A stretch of DNA of 64,000 nt from Candidatus Aquiluna sp. UB-MaderosW2red (lineage in GTDB: Bacteria > Actinomycetota > Actinomycetes > Actinomycetales > Microbacteriaceae). Shown here piece by piece: positions 1 to 8,944 of the stretch. The stretch lies in contig NZ_LT627734.1 in assembly GCF_900100865.1 (NCBI RefSeq), positions 1,054,001 to 1,118,000 on the forward strand, given 5' to 3'. Both the position numbers and the translations under genes were made by a program. The number at the start of each line of letters is the position of its first letter. Position 1 is the stretch's first letter. The notes under the pieces were generated by a model that saw nothing but the letters and a program-made list of their open reading frames with translations, was not told the DNA's origin and ran no database searches.

Positions 1-361
1 CATAGGCGAGGACTGGAACTCCGTCAAGTACTGCTATCTCAAGGGCCTGGTCCACCTGCTCGGCGGTTAGAAATTGTGCTTCGTCAAGCAACAGGCACGC
101 CACCCGCTGGCCATTCTCTAGCTCAAACTCGGCTGACTCTTGCGCGAACACCGTTCGCAGGTTTTGCTTCGGCGAAATAAGAAAATCTACGTTCCTGGAA
201 ACCCCCAGTCGACTCACAATTGCCACATCACCCTTTGAGTCGACACTCGGCTTGGCTAATAAGACATGTTGTGAACGCTCTTCGTAATTGAACGCGGCCT
301 GAAGTAAAGAGGTGGATTTACCGGAGTTCATTGCGCCGTAACGAAAATATAGTTTGCTCAT
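1..361 (-). CDS. tdk: Thymidine kinase, partial (C-terminus beyond window)
   Basis: Phosphorylates thymidine to dTMP in the pyrimidine salvage pathway, in the cytosol. Reading the minus strand from the ATG at 361 gives MSKLYFRYGAMNSGKSTSLL, with the type II thymidine kinase P-loop GAMNSGKST near residues 9-17. Further on, LLLDEAQFL near residues 90-100 is the Walker B-like DEAQ motif. About 120 residues are present; the lasso/zinc-binding C-terminal part runs off the left edge, so the gene is cut by the window and not visibly broken. It is divergent from the DUF3145 gene. The family call is firm; only completeness is unknown. Confidence 0.93.
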   Translation of the reverse strand, partial: MSKLYFRYGAMNSGKSTSLLQAAFNYEERSQHVLLAKPSVDSKGDVAIVSRLGVSRNVDFLISPKQNLRTVFAQESAEFELENGQRVACLLLDEAQFLTAEQVDQALEIAVLDGVPVLAY

Positions 362-397
362 ATGACGCAAGATTACCGCCATTCTGCCACCAATTCT

Positions 398-426
398 TTG
401 ACAACCAGGGTAGAAAAAGTTAGGTT
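398..426 (+). promoter_or_regulatory. Sigma-70-type promoter for the DUF3145 gene
   Basis: A perfect -35 box TTGACA at 398-403 is followed by a 17-bp spacer and a -10 box TAGGTT at 421-426. It sits about 55 nt upstream of the TTG start at 481, in the divergent gap between tdk and the DUF3145 gene. A ribosome binding site GGAGG at 469-473, 7 nt before TTG 481, supports that start. Confidence 0.6.
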
Positions 427-480
427 TTAGATACCGATTCAGGACGTTGGGGAAGACGCAACTGAATCGGAGGCTCAGCG

Positions 481-945
481 TTGAATGGCGAGTTGTGGGT
501 GCTAAGTGCCCAAGAGGCAAGCTGCAAGAATGTTCAAGAACTTCTTGGAGCTGATTTTTCGCGCGTCAATTGGCGAGTGCAGCCACTGGATGTCTTTTGC
601 TATCAATTTAAATTATCGCTAAAACTCTCCGAGCAGGGTTGGGCAGAGTTGGTGTCTGATTTAGCAAAAACTGGCGCAAACTTCGAGGTCGAAATTTTCT
701 CTAGACCTGGCTCGATCCGCTACCTCCATCATCGAGCGCTCGGCATTATTCGACTAGAGCTTGACGAAGCGGGGGAAATACTTCTGCGTGGCGGGGCTAT
801 GGAGCATCTTATGATGCAGTGCCGCGGCAGCGTAGTGGACTTCAATAGGGGTCTGAGAAGACTCCTGGGCACTTCTTGGAACGATCTTCTTGAGCCCTAT
901 CGCAGGGTTTCCGAGGAGCTAATTAATCTAACTAAGGCCGTCTAG
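481..945 (+). CDS. DUF3145 family protein
   Basis: 154-residue soluble protein that I recognise as the actinobacterial DUF3145 family by overall pattern: a short N-terminal strand, a central SIRYLHHRALGIIRL segment near residues 77-91, and a C-terminal LLGTSWNDLLEPYRRVSEEL segment. It has no membrane segment and no known catalytic motif; the function is unknown. Translation starts with TTG at 481, supported by GGAGG at 469-473. It converges on fabF with a 4-nt overlap (942-945). Next to the FASII cluster, a role linked to fatty acid metabolism is possible, but that is only a neighbourhood argument. Confidence 0.8.
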   Translation: MNGELWVLSAQEASCKNVQELLGADFSRVNWRVQPLDVFCYQFKLSLKLSEQGWAELVSDLAKTGANFEVEIFSRPGSIRYLHHRALGIIRLELDEAGEILLRGGAMEHLMMQCRGSVVDFNRGLRRLLGTSWNDLLEPYRRVSEELINLTKAV

Positions 946-2174
946 ATATTCCTGAATGCCAGCACGGCATTATGGCCGCCGAATCCAAAGCTGTTTGAGA
1001 TCGCGAGAGCATCTGGTCTTGATAGGTTTGTGATCTGAGTGGGCACGTTCAATGGGATGGCTGGGTCCTGAGAATCCAAGTTTATTGTTGGTGTGACCCG
1101 TTGTTGAGTGAGCGCCAAGATTGTGAAAATCGCCTCAATTGCGCCAGCACCTCCAAGCAGATGCCCGGTGGCGGACTTAGTCGCGGAAACCACCAGATTG
1201 TCAGTGTGGTCTTGGAAAGCGCGTTTTATTGCCGTGTATTCAGCGATGTCCCCGACTGGGGTGGAGGTTGCGTGGGCGTTTACGTGCTCAACATCGCTGG
1301 GTTTAGAATCTGCCTGCTCTAAGGCCATCAATATTGCGCGGGCTGCTCCCGAACCCTCCGGGTCTGGCGCCGTTATGTGGAAGGCGTCGCTTGTGACGGA
1401 GCCCCCTACAATCTCACAGTAAATCTTTGCGCCACGCGCCTGGGCGCTCTCGAGAGTCTCTAAAACTAGCGCTCCCGCACCCTCTCCCATCACAAAGCCA
1501 TCGCGATTTAGGTCGTAGGGGCGAGATGCTGATTGCGGGTCATCATTTCTTCGGCTCAAAGCGTGCATCGCGGCAAATGAGGCAATTGGCAAGGGGTGAA
1601 TGGCGGCCTCTGCCCCTCCGGCGACCACAACATCGGCCTCGCCGCGAGCAATCCTGTGAAAGGCGTTAGCAATTGCTTCATTACCTGATGCGCAGGCACT
1701 TACTGCCGTGTGTACTCCGGCCCGGGCATGAAGATCCATGCCAATCGCCGCCGCCGGCCCATTGGGCATCAGCATCGGCACCGTCATTGGCAGCACACGA
1801 CGGGGGCCTCTTTCTTTTAGCGTGTCGAAGGCGTCCAGTAGTGTCCAGACTCCACCAATTCCAGTGGCGAAATCAACCGCTAATCTTTCGGGTTCGACTT
1901 TTGGGCTGCCAGCATCTGCCCATGCCTCCCGAGCTGCAACCAAAGCAAATTGGCTGGAGGGGTCGAGTCTCTTGGCTTCTTGAGGGGTTAGTAACTCGGT
2001 TGCCTTTATTTTGGCTTGACCTGCGAACGTGACTGGAAGTTCGTATCTAGCCACCCAGTCTTGCTCCAGGGTGCTGACTCCGCTTTCGCCCGCCAATAGG
2101 GCAGCCCAGCTTGTCGCGACATCGCCTCCCAGGGGAGTTGATGCCCCTAAGCCTGTGACAACGACGCGACGCAT
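942..2174 (-). CDS. fabF: 3-oxoacyl-ACP synthase II (KAS II)
   Basis: Condenses malonyl-ACP with a growing acyl-ACP in type II fatty acid synthesis, in the cytosol. The 410-residue length is normal. The nucleophile is Cys161 in AVSACASGNE; the two catalytic histidines lie in HVNAHATSTPVGD and KSATGHLLGGAG; the C-terminal glycine-rich NSFGFGGHNA is intact. It is the last gene of the minus-strand fasR-fabD-fabH-acpP-fabF series, starting 4 nt after the acpP stop, so it is almost certainly co-transcribed. Nothing is missing. Confidence 0.97.
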   Translation of the reverse strand: MRRVVVTGLGASTPLGGDVATSWAALLAGESGVSTLEQDWVARYELPVTFAGQAKIKATELLTPQEAKRLDPSSQFALVAAREAWADAGSPKVEPERLAVDFATGIGGVWTLLDAFDTLKERGPRRVLPMTVPMLMPNGPAAAIGMDLHARAGVHTAVSACASGNEAIANAFHRIARGEADVVVAGGAEAAIHPLPIASFAAMHALSRRNDDPQSASRPYDLNRDGFVMGEGAGALVLETLESAQARGAKIYCEIVGGSVTSDAFHITAPDPEGSGAARAILMALEQADSKPSDVEHVNAHATSTPVGDIAEYTAIKRAFQDHTDNLVVSATKSATGHLLGGAGAIEAIFTILALTQQRVTPTINLDSQDPAIPLNVPTQITNLSRPDALAISNSFGFGGHNAVLAFRNI

Positions 2175-2178
2175 TTTA

Positions 2179-2427
2179 TTAGTCCTGCGCTGAGGTGATG
2201 AAGTTAACTGCGTCGGCCACTGTTATTAGATCTTTGACGTTCTCGTCTGGAATCTTGACTCCGAATTTATCCTCGGCGTTAACAACGATGGTCATCATCG
2301 AGATCGAGTCGATGTCTAGGTCATCCGTGAAGGATTTTTCCATCTGGACGGCGTCGGCGGCAATCCCAGTCTCGTCGTTTACTAGTTCTGCTAGTCCAGC
2401 TAATACTTCCTGCTGTGATAATGCCAT
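2179..2427 (-). CDS. acpP: Acyl carrier protein
   Basis: 82-residue acidic carrier protein that holds acyl chains on a 4'-phosphopantetheine arm during fatty acid synthesis. The arm attaches to the serine in DLDIDSISMMTIVV (near residue 41), the actinobacterial form of the usual DSL motif. The residue after Ser is Ile, as is common in actinobacterial ACPs. It lies between fabH (37-nt gap) and fabF (4-nt gap) in the FASII operon. Confidence 0.96.
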   Translation of the reverse strand: MALSQQEVLAGLAELVNDETGIAADAVQMEKSFTDDLDIDSISMMTIVVNAEDKFGVKIPDENVKDLITVADAVNFITSAQD

Positions 2428-2464
2428 GGTGTCTCCTATTTGGGGTTTTGAATGCTCGCTTATT

Positions 2465-3463
2465 TTAGGGTAGTTCTATGACTTGGGCGGCGAAGGCGAG
2501 CCCTGCGCCGAAACCAATTTGTAGTGCGTATCCGCCTTTGGCAACCAAGCCTTCGCTCAAAAGCCTGTGCATTGCCAAGGGGATACTCGCTGCAGAGGTG
2601 TTTCCAGTATCAATTATGTCCCTTGCGATTACCACAGAGTCGGGCAGTTCCAGCTGTTTCGCCAGCTCGTCGATGATTCTAATGTTCGCTTGATGAGTGA
2701 CTAGTGCAGCCAGGTCTTTCGGTTCTAGTCCGGCCTCTAAAAGTGCTTGCTTGGCGACTTTTGCCATTTCCCAGACTGCCCATCGAAATACCGATTGGCC
2801 CTCCTGAACAAGAGTCGGCCATGCTATTTTTCCGTCCCTATAATCAATCAACGATCCGGTCATGCCGACCTTATCCCAATTGCTACCATCGGCTCCCCAG
2901 ACGCTCTTCGATATTCCCGGGTGGTCCGAGGGGCCAACAATCGCGGCTCCAGCACCATCTCCTAGTAAAAAGCTGATTGATCGATCGGTTGGTTCTATAA
3001 AGTCCGAGAGCTTTTCGCCTCCGACTACCAAAACATACTTTGCCACTCCGGATCGAATGAGGGCATCTGCTTGAGCTATGCCGTAGCAGTACCCCGCGCA
3101 AGCGGCAGAGATGTCGTAAGCGGCGGCATTGACGGCGCCGACTTTGGCAGATAGCAGCGACGCCCCGGATGGTGTCTGGAAGGGGAAAGTTATGGTCGCA
3201 AGAATGACCGCCCCGATTTCAGCTGGGTCAATACCCGCCTTGGCGATGGCCTCCTCACTCGCCTCGGTAGCCATGTCCATGAGCGACTGCCCTGCACCGG
3301 CTCTTTTGCGTGTGACTATTCCAGTGCGCTGCCTAATCCACTCATCAGATGAATCTATCGGTCCAGCAATGTCTTGGTTTGTCACAGTGAGTGACCCTCT
3401 AGACGCCCCAAGAGAAAAGATTCTTGTGAATTCGCGCTGCTGAGTTTGGTTTAGCGTTTTCAT
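2465..3463 (-). CDS. fabH: 3-oxoacyl-ACP synthase III
   Basis: Starts fatty acid synthesis by condensing an acyl-CoA primer with malonyl-ACP. The 332-residue protein has the full Cys-His-Asn triad: Cys122 in DISAACAGYC, His in LVTHQANIRI and Asn in DTGNTSAASIPLAM. The N-terminus carries about ten extra residues before the conserved GASRG start. It overlaps fabD by 4 nt (3460-3463), indicating translational coupling. Substrate preference (acetyl-CoA versus branched primers) cannot be read from the sequence; branched-chain lipids are typical of the family. Confidence 0.96.
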   Translation of the reverse strand: MKTLNQTQQREFTRIFSLGASRGSLTVTNQDIAGPIDSSDEWIRQRTGIVTRKRAGAGQSLMDMATEASEEAIAKAGIDPAEIGAVILATITFPFQTPSGASLLSAKVGAVNAAAYDISAACAGYCYGIAQADALIRSGVAKYVLVVGGEKLSDFIEPTDRSISFLLGDGAGAAIVGPSDHPGISKSVWGADGSNWDKVGMTGSLIDYRDGKIAWPTLVQEGQSVFRWAVWEMAKVAKQALLEAGLEPKDLAALVTHQANIRIIDELAKQLELPDSVVIARDIIDTGNTSAASIPLAMHRLLSEGLVAKGGYALQIGFGAGLAFAAQVIELP

Positions 3464-4347
3464 CTGTTTCCAATCTTTAGAACATCGCTTGGGAGCTTGA
3501 GCGCCAATGTGCCCACGTTATCCGCCCCACGTTTTACCAATCCTGATAGCGCTCCGGCTGGGGGCAGTTCTAGAGTCTCGGCCCCCGAAAAGTTTTGCAT
3601 GCAAAGGTCCCAACGCACAGGCCTCGCAACTTGCTCAATGAGCGAATCTAAAAAAGCAATTCCCGAATCCAGCGCACGACCATCGAAGTTCGACCACAAG
3701 ATCTTGGTCGGATCCTTGGGAAGTATCTGCTGGCTCGCCACTTTGAGTTTCTCTATCGCCGGCTGCATGAAGCTTGTGTGAAATGCTCCGGCCACCTTAA
3801 GTTCAATGACCCGGGCTTTGGGGATGTCTGTCCCAACTAGATTCGATATTCGCTCTTTTGTGCCGGCAGCCACAACTTGGCCGGCACCGTTGTAGTTCGC
3901 GATACTCAGCCCAGCTCGAAGAATGACCCTTTCAACCTCTTCTGGGTCGCCACCAATCACCGCCGCCATCGAGGTTTCAATCTGGCGCGATTCATTAGCC
4001 ATCGCCTCGGCCCTTACTGCTACAAGTCGCATTGCTTCGGTATCAGACAGGACACCGGCAATCGCGGCAGCTGCAAATTCCCCGACTGAGTGCCCAGCAA
4101 CCGCGTCAAAATTGTCGGTGACGGCCGTTCGAAAAGCTGCGATTGAGAACGCCACAATTAGAGGCTGGGCATTGGCGGTATCGCGAATGGTCTCCTCATC
4201 GGCGAGGGTTCCCAAGTGGATGAGGTCTTTGCCGCTTGCGGCAGCCAGTTCCTTGATTTTTGCTTCGAAGCCAGGCACCTGTTCGATCCATGGCACAAAC
4301 ATCCCGACGGTTTGCGAACCCTGACCTGGACAAAGCACAATCTTCAT
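3460..4347 (-). CDS. fabD: Malonyl-CoA:ACP transacylase
   Basis: Transfers malonyl groups from CoA to ACP to supply fatty acid elongation. The N-terminal GQGSQ motif (residues 8-12) and the nucleophile Ser87 in AGHSVGEFAAA are present, with the catalytic His in VAGAFHTSFM. At 295 residues it is normal length. It is the first biosynthetic gene after the PucR-type regulator (10-nt gap) and overlaps fabH by 4 nt. Confidence 0.96.
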   Translation of the reverse strand: MKIVLCPGQGSQTVGMFVPWIEQVPGFEAKIKELAAASGKDLIHLGTLADEETIRDTANAQPLIVAFSIAAFRTAVTDNFDAVAGHSVGEFAAAAIAGVLSDTEAMRLVAVRAEAMANESRQIETSMAAVIGGDPEEVERVILRAGLSIANYNGAGQVVAAGTKERISNLVGTDIPKARVIELKVAGAFHTSFMQPAIEKLKVASQQILPKDPTKILWSNFDGRALDSGIAFLDSLIEQVARPVRWDLCMQNFSGAETLELPPAGALSGLVKRGADNVGTLALKLPSDVLKIGNR

Positions 4348-4357
4348 TCTTTATAAA

Positions 4358-5518
4358 CTACCGTCTCGTGCCAGATTCTTGATCACTTATGGCCCCCAGT
4401 GTGATGGCTACTTGAAGGACAAAAGCAGTTCTAGCATCTGTCGGGTCAGCGTTTACCTCTTCAAAAACGCGTTTGAGACGGTATCTGACGGTGTTGGCGT
4501 GGACAAAAAGTACTTTGGAGGTGGCCTCTAGGGACCTGCCACATTCTAAGTATTTGCGAAGTGTCTGCAACAGTTCCTGGGAGGAGTTTGCAAGGGGGGA
4601 GTAATAAGCCTGAATCAGGGTTGTCTTTGCCAGTGAGTCACCTGCCAATGCCCGTTCCGGCAGCAATTCATCCGCCAATATTGGTCTGGAATTGGAACTA
4701 CTTGCTTGCGCTACAGCGTTAGCCGACAGGGCCGCTTTGGCGCTTCGCTGTGCGTCTGCGACTGCCTGCACCGTTGGGCCCAATATCAGCGCTCCCGGCC
4801 CAAAATAGGGCTCTAGCGCCATGGCGGTTGCCAGTATCGCTGGATTCGGGTCGCTGGTTGGCTTGGCAAGCCCAATCACTGCCACCTGCCTGCGGCCCTG
4901 AATTCCGATCATCAGATCTGAGTTGGACTTTCTTGCCGCTTTTCTCATTGCATCGGGGTCGTTGTCGCTCAGGGCCACACCGAGCATCACAGCGACTTGG
5001 CCATCGGCCCGCCAGCCTAGAGCGGCCACCCGCGAGCTAATCTCCTGTGAAGTCTCGCCGCTGATTATCGAATCCACGACTAGCGCCTCCAACCTCGCGT
5101 CCCACAGACCCCTGGCTTCGGCCGCCTTGGCATAGATGTCGGCAGCACCAAAAGCCAAGTCCCTGGAATAACGAAGCACCGCGTCGGTTAGGTCGGGGTG
5201 TTCCTTTACAACAAGCTCCTCCACCATTTCGACTGCAACCCTAATCACTTGCAAAGTCTCTTGAAGCGAAATTGAGCGCAGTAATTCACTTGGAGCACTG
5301 CCAAAGACATCGGCTGCTGCCCAGGGTTGAGAATTCGGGTCTTGATACCAATCGATGAAGCTTGTGATGCCATTCTGCGCAACCGTGCCAACGGCTGCTC
5401 TTCGGGCCGGAGGCATCTTGGAATACCAATCCAGGGTGTGCTCGAGCTTGCTGACCGTCGCGGTCGCCAACTCGCCGGCTATGGATTGCAGCCAGGCAAG
5501 GTGCTTAGGAGTCGCCAC
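4358..5518 (-). CDS. fasR: PucR/CdaR-type transcriptional regulator, FasR-like
   Basis: 386-residue regulator with a C-terminal PucR-type helix-turn-helix: the segment [20 protein letters not shown] near residues 330-350 is the diagnostic motif. The N-terminal 300 residues form the GGDEF-like/regulatory region of this family with no recognisable enzyme motif. A regulator of this kind lies just upstream of fabD in many actinobacteria and in Streptomyces is known as FasR, an activator of the fab operon; I infer the same role here. It starts with GTG at 5518 and overlaps the 3' end of aceE by 14 nt (5505-5518), which ties its translation to that of pyruvate dehydrogenase E1. The gene symbol rests on position as much as on sequence. 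Confidence 0.8.
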   Translation of the reverse strand: MATPKHLAWLQSIAGELATATVSKLEHTLDWYSKMPPARRAAVGTVAQNGITSFIDWYQDPNSQPWAAADVFGSAPSELLRSISLQETLQVIRVAVEMVEELVVKEHPDLTDAVLRYSRDLAFGAADIYAKAAEARGLWDARLEALVVDSIISGETSQEISSRVAALGWRADGQVAVMLGVALSDNDPDAMRKAARKSNSDLMIGIQGRRQVAVIGLAKPTSDPNPAILATAMALEPYFGPGALILGPTVQAVADAQRSAKAALSANAVAQASSSNSRPILADELLPERALAGDSLAKTTLIQAYYSPLANSSQELLQTLRKYLECGRSLEATSKVLFVHANTVRYRLKRVFEEVNADPTDARTAFVLQVAITLGAISDQESGTRR

Positions 5519-8228
5519 CGGCCGTTCCAGATGTTCCAGCGTTCACGTCGTGCAAACGATACTTATCAATTGCCTGTTGGGGAATGCTCTGGTCAATTTT
5601 CCCCTGAGCCACTAACTGCTCGAGCACTCGAACCGCGATCGATGGCCCGTCAATCTTGAAGAACCTACGAGCCGCCGCCCTAGTGTCGGAGAATCCGAAG
5701 CCATCGGCTCCAAGTGTTGCGTAGTCTCCCGAAATAAAGGGGCGAATCATGTCGGGAACTGAGTGCATGAAGTCGCTGACCCCAATCACCGGACCCGAGG
5801 CGTCTGCGAGCTTCTGGGTAACATACGGCATCGCAGGGTCCTGATCTGGGTATAGGAATTTAGCTTCCTGAACCTTTAGGCCATCGCGACGCAGTTCCGT
5901 CCAGCTGGTGACTGACCAAACATCAGCCGAGACTCCCCATTCCATCAGGAGGTGCTGGGCTTCAAAAGCCCAAGGCACCGCCACTCCAGATGCGAGGATC
6001 TGGGCCTTGTGACCCTGAGTGCTGTTTTTACTCAGCTGGTGTATCCCTCGCACGATGCCATCCACATCAACATTCTCAGGCTCAGCGGGTTGCAGCATCG
6101 GCTCGTTGTAGACGGTGAGGTAATACATCACGTTAGGTTCCAGATGCTGACCGCCGTACATCCTTTCGATACCGGAGCGCACGATGTGAGCTATTTCATA
6201 ACCATATGCCGGGTCATAGGAGAGCACGGCGGGGTTGGTGCTGGCAATGACGTGCGAGTGACCGTCGGCGTGTTGCAGACCCTCGCCGGTTAGTGTCGTC
6301 CTACCTGCCGTGGCTCCAATCATGAAGCCTCGAACCATCTGATCGCCCGCCAGCCAAATCGCATCTGCGGTTCGCTGGAAGCCAAACATTGAGTAAAAAA
6401 CGTAGAACGGGATTATTGGCTGGCCATGGGTGGCATAGCTAGATCCCGAGGCAGTGAAGGCGGCTACGGAGCCAGCCTCGTTGATTCCGGTGTGAAGAAT
6501 CTGACCGTTGGTAGCTTCCTTATAGCTCAACAAAAGCTCACGGTCTACCGACATGTAGTTTTGACCGCTTGGGTTGTAGATTTTGGCCGTCGGGAAAAAG
6601 GCGTCCATACCAAAGGTGCGCGCCTCATCTGGAATGATCATCTGGATGCGTGGCCCAGTTCCTTCAGAGCGCAGCAGGTCCTTCAGCATTCTTACAAAAG
6701 CCATCGTTGTCGCTATTTGCTGGTTACCAGAACCCGCCTTCGGCGCCGCATAGGCCTTTTCTTCCGGTAGTGCGAACGATACGAAGTCGGTTCTCCGTTC
6801 TGGGAGGTAGCCTCCAAGTTCTCGTCTTTTTTCGTGCATGTATTGAATCTCTGGGGCGTCGGAGCCCGGGTTGTAATAGGGAGGCTGGTACGGGTCGGCC
6901 TCAAGCTGCGAGTCGGAAATGGGGATTCTCAGCTCATCCCTAAACATCTTTAGGTTATCCAGCGTCATCTTTTTCATCTGATGCGTCGCATTGCGCGCTT
7001 CAAAGCTTTTCCCGAGACCGTAACCTTTCACGGTTTTTGCGATGATCACGGTCGGTTGACCCTTGTGGTTCATTGCGGCCTTATAGGCCGCGTAGATCTT
7101 TCGATAGTCGTGCCCACCGCGCTTCAGGCCCCAAATTTGTTCATCTGACAGGTCCTTTACGAGCTTCGCAGTGCGCTCATCGCGACCAAAGAAGTTCTCC
7201 CTGATGAACCCGCCCGATTCTGCCTTATAGGTCTGGTAATCGCCATCCGGTGTGTGGTTCATCAGATCCACAAGTGCACCATCGTGGTCACTGCCTAGAA
7301 GGGCATCCCACTCGCGACCCCAAACCACCTTGATAACATTCCAGCCAGCGCCTCGGAAGAAAGATTCGAGCTCCTGAATGATCTTTCCGTTTCCGCGAAC
7401 TGGACCGTCCAAACGCTGAAGGTTGGCATTCACAACAAACGTCAAGTTGTCAAGATTGTCATTGGCAGCTAACTGCAATGCCCCGCGAGACTCGACCTCA
7501 TCCATTTCACCATCACCCAAAAAGGCCCAAACATGCTGTTCGCTGGTGTCCTTGAAGCCGCGGCCCGATAGGTAGCGGTTAAATTGAGCTTGATAGATGG
7601 CGTTGATTGGCCCCAGTCCCATTGAGACCGTGGGGAACTGCCAAAACTCTGGCAGCAACCTCGGGTGCGGGTAACTGGGCAAAGCGTGCCCGGCGTGTGA
7701 CTTTTCCTGTCGGAACCCATCGAGGTCCTCGGCCGAAAGTCGTCCCTCTAAGAACGCTCGGGCGTATGGCCCAGGGGAGGCGTGCCCTTGAATAAAGATT
7801 TGATCCGCTCCACCAGGGTGATCGTGGCCCTTGAAAAAGTGGTTGAAGCCGACTTCGTAAAGGGAGGCAGAAGAAGCGTATGAGGAAATGTGTCCACCAA
7901 CCGATACCCCTGGGCGTTGCGCTCGGTGAACCATAATTGCTGCGTTCCAACGCATCCAGGCACGATAAGTCCGCTCAGTGGCCTCATCTCCGGGAAACTC
8001 CGGCTCATCCTCGGGAGAAATGGTATTGATGTAATCGGTGGTCGGAACTAGGGGAACGTTTAGCTGCAGGTCATGAGATCTACGAAGAAGAGAAAGCATA
8101 ATTTCCCGAGCCCGACCGCGGCCATGCACTTTGGCTAGTGCATCTAGCGATTCAAGCCATTCTGCGGTTTCTTGTGGATCGCTGTCTTGGCGAGCGGGTG
8201 CAAATGCTTCTTGGTCGTTGAAGGACAC
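5505..8228 (-). CDS. aceE: Pyruvate dehydrogenase E1 component, homodimeric
   Basis: Thiamine diphosphate enzyme that decarboxylates pyruvate and passes the acetyl group to the lipoyl arm of E2. At 907 residues it is the single-chain AceE type. The thiamine diphosphate/Mg site is the [14 protein letters not shown] motif followed by [14 protein letters not shown]; the N-terminal [17 protein letters not shown] and [10 protein letters not shown] segments are also typical. Translation starts with GTG at 8228 with AAGAGG just upstream. Its E2 and E3 partners, sucB and lpdA, lie about 18-20 kb away in the window. It heads the minus-strand block that continues into the FASII genes. Confidence 0.97.
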   Translation of the reverse strand: MSFNDQEAFAPARQDSDPQETAEWLESLDALAKVHGRGRAREIMLSLLRRSHDLQLNVPLVPTTDYINTISPEDEPEFPGDEATERTYRAWMRWNAAIMVHRAQRPGVSVGGHISSYASSASLYEVGFNHFFKGHDHPGGADQIFIQGHASPGPYARAFLEGRLSAEDLDGFRQEKSHAGHALPSYPHPRLLPEFWQFPTVSMGLGPINAIYQAQFNRYLSGRGFKDTSEQHVWAFLGDGEMDEVESRGALQLAANDNLDNLTFVVNANLQRLDGPVRGNGKIIQELESFFRGAGWNVIKVVWGREWDALLGSDHDGALVDLMNHTPDGDYQTYKAESGGFIRENFFGRDERTAKLVKDLSDEQIWGLKRGGHDYRKIYAAYKAAMNHKGQPTVIIAKTVKGYGLGKSFEARNATHQMKKMTLDNLKMFRDELRIPISDSQLEADPYQPPYYNPGSDAPEIQYMHEKRRELGGYLPERRTDFVSFALPEEKAYAAPKAGSGNQQIATTMAFVRMLKDLLRSEGTGPRIQMIIPDEARTFGMDAFFPTAKIYNPSGQNYMSVDRELLLSYKEATNGQILHTGINEAGSVAAFTASGSSYATHGQPIIPFYVFYSMFGFQRTADAIWLAGDQMVRGFMIGATAGRTTLTGEGLQHADGHSHVIASTNPAVLSYDPAYGYEIAHIVRSGIERMYGGQHLEPNVMYYLTVYNEPMLQPAEPENVDVDGIVRGIHQLSKNSTQGHKAQILASGVAVPWAFEAQHLLMEWGVSADVWSVTSWTELRRDGLKVQEAKFLYPDQDPAMPYVTQKLADASGPVIGVSDFMHSVPDMIRPFISGDYATLGADGFGFSDTRAAARRFFKIDGPSIAVRVLEQLVAQGKIDQSIPQQAIDKYRLHDVNAGTSGTAGGDS

Positions 8229-8343
8229 TGAAAGCCTCTTTTCGTGGCTGCAAATAAAATTGCCCTGTTGGGGCTACTCAAGTCTATTGACATTGCCCAA
8301 AGAGTTTGTCACTTAGGCTCTAAACACTCTTGAAGGGAACAAT

Positions 8344-8802
8344 ATGAGCGCTTTTGTTGGGGACCAAGCTCCTGATTTCGGTCTCATTAATCAGCACGGT
8401 GAAGAAGTGGTTCTATCGAGCTTCAGGGGTCACAAGCCCGTGGTTCTAGTGTTTTTCCCCTTCGCATTTAGTGGCACCTGTAGCGGTGAGCTATGCGAGC
8501 TGCGCGACAACATCTCATTGTTCGAGCGCCCCAATGTCGAGTTGTTGGCGATTTCGATTGATTCGAAATTTGTCCAATCGAAGTTTGCAAAACAAGAGGG
8601 CTATCAATTCAGTGTTTTGGCCGATTTTTGGCCGCACGGTCAGGTGGCTCGTGAGTACGAAGTGTTTCTTGATAAATCTGGGCATGCGTCCCGCGCCACG
8701 TTTGTGATCGATATCAACGGGGCTGTCTTGGCCAAATTCGCTGTCCCCGTGGGTGAGGCGAGGAAACTTTCCGACTATGAAAAAGCACTCGAGCTGATTT
8801 AG
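8344..8802 (+). CDS. AhpE-like peroxiredoxin
   Basis: 152-residue thioredoxin-fold peroxidase that reduces hydroperoxides. The N-terminal VGDQAPDFGLINQHGE and the active-site FPFAFSGTCSGELCELRD are those of the AhpE family, with peroxidatic Cys46. The usual Thr of the PxxxTxxC motif is Ser here. A second cysteine, Cys51, sits five residues after Cys46, giving a C-x4-C pair as in BCP/PrxQ peroxiredoxins; in the AhpE sequences I know this position is not Cys. Start ATG 8344 follows a GAAGGGA ribosome site at 8332-8338. It is divergent from aceE and appears monocistronic. Confidence 0.9.
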   Translation: MSAFVGDQAPDFGLINQHGEEVVLSSFRGHKPVVLVFFPFAFSGTCSGELCELRDNISLFERPNVELLAISIDSKFVQSKFAKQEGYQFSVLADFWPHGQVAREYEVFLDKSGHASRATFVIDINGAVLAKFAVPVGEARKLSDYEKALELI

Positions 8803-8848
8803 CTAGTTTTTAACTGTATGATTTGAGCACCTCCCTAAGTAAAACTAG

Positions 8849-8921
8849 GGGCCTTTAGCTCAGTTGGTAGAGCGCCACGTTTACACCGTGGATGTCATCG
8901 GTTCGAGCCCGGTAGGGCCCA
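8849..8921 (+). tRNA. tRNA-Val (anticodon TAC)
   Basis: 73-nt cloverleaf. The acceptor stem pairs GGGCCTT (8849-8855) with AGGGCCC (8914-8920, one G-U pair), discriminator A at 8921. The anticodon stem CCACG/CGTGG encloses the loop TTTACAC, giving TAC. The T arm contains GGTTCGAGCC. The 3' CCA is not encoded. A possible -10 box TATGAT lies at 8817-8822. Confidence 0.97.
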
Positions 8922-8944
8922 CTCCAACACCTTGTGAGGAGACG

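Noticed and set aside
1108-1422. Plus-strand ORFs opposite fabF and other conserved genes (also around 7579-7950, 24813-25100, 29111-29884).
   Set aside because: They are shadow frames of well-supported genes, low in protein-like features and without ribosome sites.
8803-8848. Inverted repeat CTAGTTTT / AAAACTAG between the peroxiredoxin gene and tRNA-Val.
   Set aside because: The arms are 8 bp, AT-rich and 30 nt apart, with no U-tract; too weak to call a terminator or attachment site.
8864-8944. N-terminal extension of the membrane protein starting inside tRNA-Val.
   Set aside because: The tRNA occupies this sequence; the open frame is chance. A start at TTG 8945 is more credible.
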